Assembly: GCA_018064855.1 (NCBI GenBank)
Contig: JAGHUM010000044.1
Coordinates: 1-43,277 of the forward strand
Origin: Candidatus Physcocola equi
Lineage (GTDB): Bacteria > Bacteroidota > Bacteroidia > Bacteroidales > Paludibacteraceae
Reading direction: 5' to 3'
Length of the DNA stretch: 43,277 nucleotides
Part shown: positions 41,936 through 43,277 of the stretch, piece by piece
Layout: each line of letters begins with the position of its first letter
Position numbering within the stretch: the first letter of the stretch is position 1
Notes under the pieces: generated by a model
Seen by the model: only the letters and a program-made list of their open reading frames with translations
Databases searched by the model: none
What the model was told of the DNA's origin: nothing
Made by a program: the position numbers and the translations under genes

Positions 41936-42865
41936 ATGAAAAAGTTTCTGACTGCCATCTGCGTATTTGCGATGGCACTTACCGCCAATGCACAGCGCGA
42001 CCTCATGCTGTCACAACAAATGTTCTCGCGTCTTAACGTCAATCCTGCAGCCACAGGAAACAGCGATGACATCGACTTGTTTTTGATGGGCCGTTGGCAA
42101 TGGACAAATGTGGCAGACGCGCCTAAATCGGGAGTGTTGAACGCCAGCGACTATTTTGAAAGCCTCCGTTCAGGTATCGGTGGATCCATCCTTTACGATG
42201 ACCTCGGTATCAGCAACCGATCAATCAACGCAAAAGCAGCATACGCATACCATGTAAACTTAAACGAAAGCGTGTTGCTCTCAATGGGTCTTTCTGGTGG
42301 TGTGTTCTACCACTACTGGTCTGGTGAAGACCACACATTGATCGATCCAGAAGAAAAAGGAACAAGCAAATTCCCAGGTGGAGCAGACACTCACATCTAT
42401 CCAGACTTTGACCTCGGTGTGGAATTGGCAACACCAAAATTCTTGTTTGGCGGATCAATCACTCACCTTATCTACAATGAAGAAGACGTGACCACAGCAA
42501 AACCAGGTCGTCACTTCTACACATACGTTCGTGGATTGTTTCCACTCGGATCAAGTCTCGACCTCGCACCTGCTGTAGTTTACGTACACCGTAACAAAGT
42601 AGATAAAGTGGAACTTAACGTCACAGCATTCTACAACGGTATGTTCTGGGGTGGAGTTACCTACCGTCCAGACGTAAACGCCGGTTGGAGCTCAAACGAC
42701 CTTACATTCACACTCGGTATGGAGTATGGTCAGTTCCGCGTGGGTTACGCCTTTGAACTCGGCATGGGTGATGTTGCAGAAATTTCAAACAACTCACATG
42801 ACATCTTGCTTTCATGGAGAATCCCAAAAGCCAAGAAAGACAAGTATGTTCGTTTCATGGAATAA
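41936..42865 (+). CDS. PorP/SprF family outer-membrane protein
   Basis: The 309-residue protein has a signal peptide (MKKFLTAICVFAMALTANAQ) and the PorP/SprF opening MFSRLNVNPAATGNSDDIDL, followed by an array of amphipathic beta strands (GGSILYDDLGISNRSINAK, LLSMGLSGGVFYHYWSG, GMEYGQFRVGYAFELGMG) predicting an outer-membrane barrel. It lies 14 bp after the OmpA-family gene, so they form an operon. Members of this family dock or export T9SS substrates and are often paired with a specific partner protein. The partner is not certain here. Confidence 0.9.
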   Translation: MKKFLTAICVFAMALTANAQRDLMLSQQMFSRLNVNPAATGNSDDIDLFLMGRWQWTNVADAPKSGVLNASDYFESLRSGIGGSILYDDLGISNRSINAKAAYAYHVNLNESVLLSMGLSGGVFYHYWSGEDHTLIDPEEKGTSKFPGGADTHIYPDFDLGVELATPKFLFGGSITHLIYNEEDVTTAKPGRHFYTYVRGLFPLGSSLDLAPAVVYVHRNKVDKVELNVTAFYNGMFWGGVTYRPDVNAGWSSNDLTFTLGMEYGQFRVGYAFELGMGDVAEISNNSHDILLSWRIPKAKKDKYVRFME

Positions 42866-42951
42866 GAAACAGTAAAACGAGCATTTGAGAAAAAAAGCGG
42901 TCTAAAATCCAAGAAAAGCTCAAAGAATAGACGTAATACAAAAAAAATCGC

Positions 42952-42959
42952 TAAATTTG
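42952..42959 (+). promoter_or_regulatory. Bacteroidetes -7 box for the second PorP/SprF gene
   Basis: TAAATTTG fits TAnnTTTG and lies 31 bp before the ATG at 42991. The second paralogue may therefore be expressed independently of the first. Confidence 0.6.
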
Positions 42960-42990
42960 GGAGTCTCAAAGAACTATAATCTGATACAAA

Positions 42991-43277
42991 ATGAAGTTCA
43001 AACACAAAATAGCAGCATTGCTGCTGTCATTACCAATATTCAGTAGTGCGGCACAAGATGAGATCGTTTACGACCAGTATCAGTGGAACTACTACTTGGT
43101 AAACCCGGCTGTGGCAGGTGCATCACGTTGCTCGCACATTTTGGGAACGTTTAAGAAACAATGGGTCGGTCAGGAAGACTCTCCAATGATCGAAATGCTC
43201 AGCTTCCGTACGCGTTTGCTGAAAAACCTTGGTCTTGGTGCGTATGTTTACAACGATAAGAACGGTTACTCACTCCG
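42991..43277 (+). CDS. PorP/SprF family protein, N-terminal part (cut by window end)
   Basis: The frame starts with a signal peptide (MKFKHKIAALLLSLPIFSSA) and continues into the family opening YDQYQWNYYLVNPAVAGASR and GTFKKQWVGQEDSP, then FRTRLLKNLGLGAYVYND. At least 95 residues are present before the window ends. It is a paralogue of the preceding gene with clearly different sequence. In many Bacteroidetes porP lies next to porKLMN; whether that holds here is beyond the window. Confidence 0.88.
   Translation, partial: MKFKHKIAALLLSLPIFSSAAQDEIVYDQYQWNYYLVNPAVAGASRCSHILGTFKKQWVGQEDSPMIEMLSFRTRLLKNLGLGAYVYNDKNGYSL

Noticed and set aside
42866-42990. Terminator between the two PorP/SprF genes
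   Set aside because: No convincing stem with a T-run was found in this gap, only the -7 box.

Overview
The window reads as a chromosomal segment of a Bacteroidales bacterium, most like a Prevotella-type lineage. The evidence is type IX secretion (T9SS) signals and PorP/SprF-like proteins, -7 boxes of the Bacteroidetes form TAnnTTTG in front of many genes, a C10 (interpain/streptopain-like) protease, LytTR regulation and a Bacteroidetes-style ParC. No rRNA, phage, insertion sequence or CRISPR array is visible. The genus assignment is inference.

Layout. 1-325: repeat-rich non-coding DNA. 326-7547 (+): a GT-A-like glycosyltransferase translationally coupled to a CHASE2 membrane protein, then a secreted WG-repeat/Ig-like/caspase protein with its own promoter, then the K+ uptake pair trkA-trkH. 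7581-11478 (-): an overlapping operon of alpha/beta hydrolase, AraC regulator, flavodoxin-cyclophilin lipoprotein, ABM-family protein and a broken cupin gene. 11642-14257 (-): a metal-handling operon of a permease with a C-terminal HMA domain, an HMA-AraC fusion regulator and a flavodoxin-ferredoxin protein. 14358-16729 (-): a secreted C10 protease with a T9SS tail, followed by a small gene that looks frameshifted. 16880-18547 (+): a decayed type I restriction locus (HsdR and HsdS stubs) around an intact DUF1016 nuclease.

18660-24884 (-): a polysaccharide operon wzx-like, epsG-like, wzy-like, GT4, ending in recO. 24942-26180: a LysR regulator and a divergent short transcription unit with a 24-codon ORF and a strong terminator. 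26271-30460 (-): radA, a TonB-domain protein, a MalY/PatB C-S lyase and a DUF3737 beta-helix protein; the last overlaps the end of parC (30447-33155). 33401-38481 (-): a LytS/LytTR-type two-component pair, a small T9SS-tailed protein and a large Cthe_2159-like carbohydrate-binding protein. 38603-43277 (+): DUF4491 protein, tRNA-Leu(UAG), menE, then an OmpA-family protein and two PorP/SprF proteins, the last cut by the window end.

Points most worth attention: the pairing of a periplasmic CHASE2 sensor with a secreted caspase beside K+ transport; the overlap of an acidic beta-helix gene with parC; the C10 protease with an adjacent gene that a single homopolymer base would restore; the HMA-AraC regulator; the restriction relic; and a roughly 90-bp repeat in inverted orientation near 8-96 and 18566-18656.
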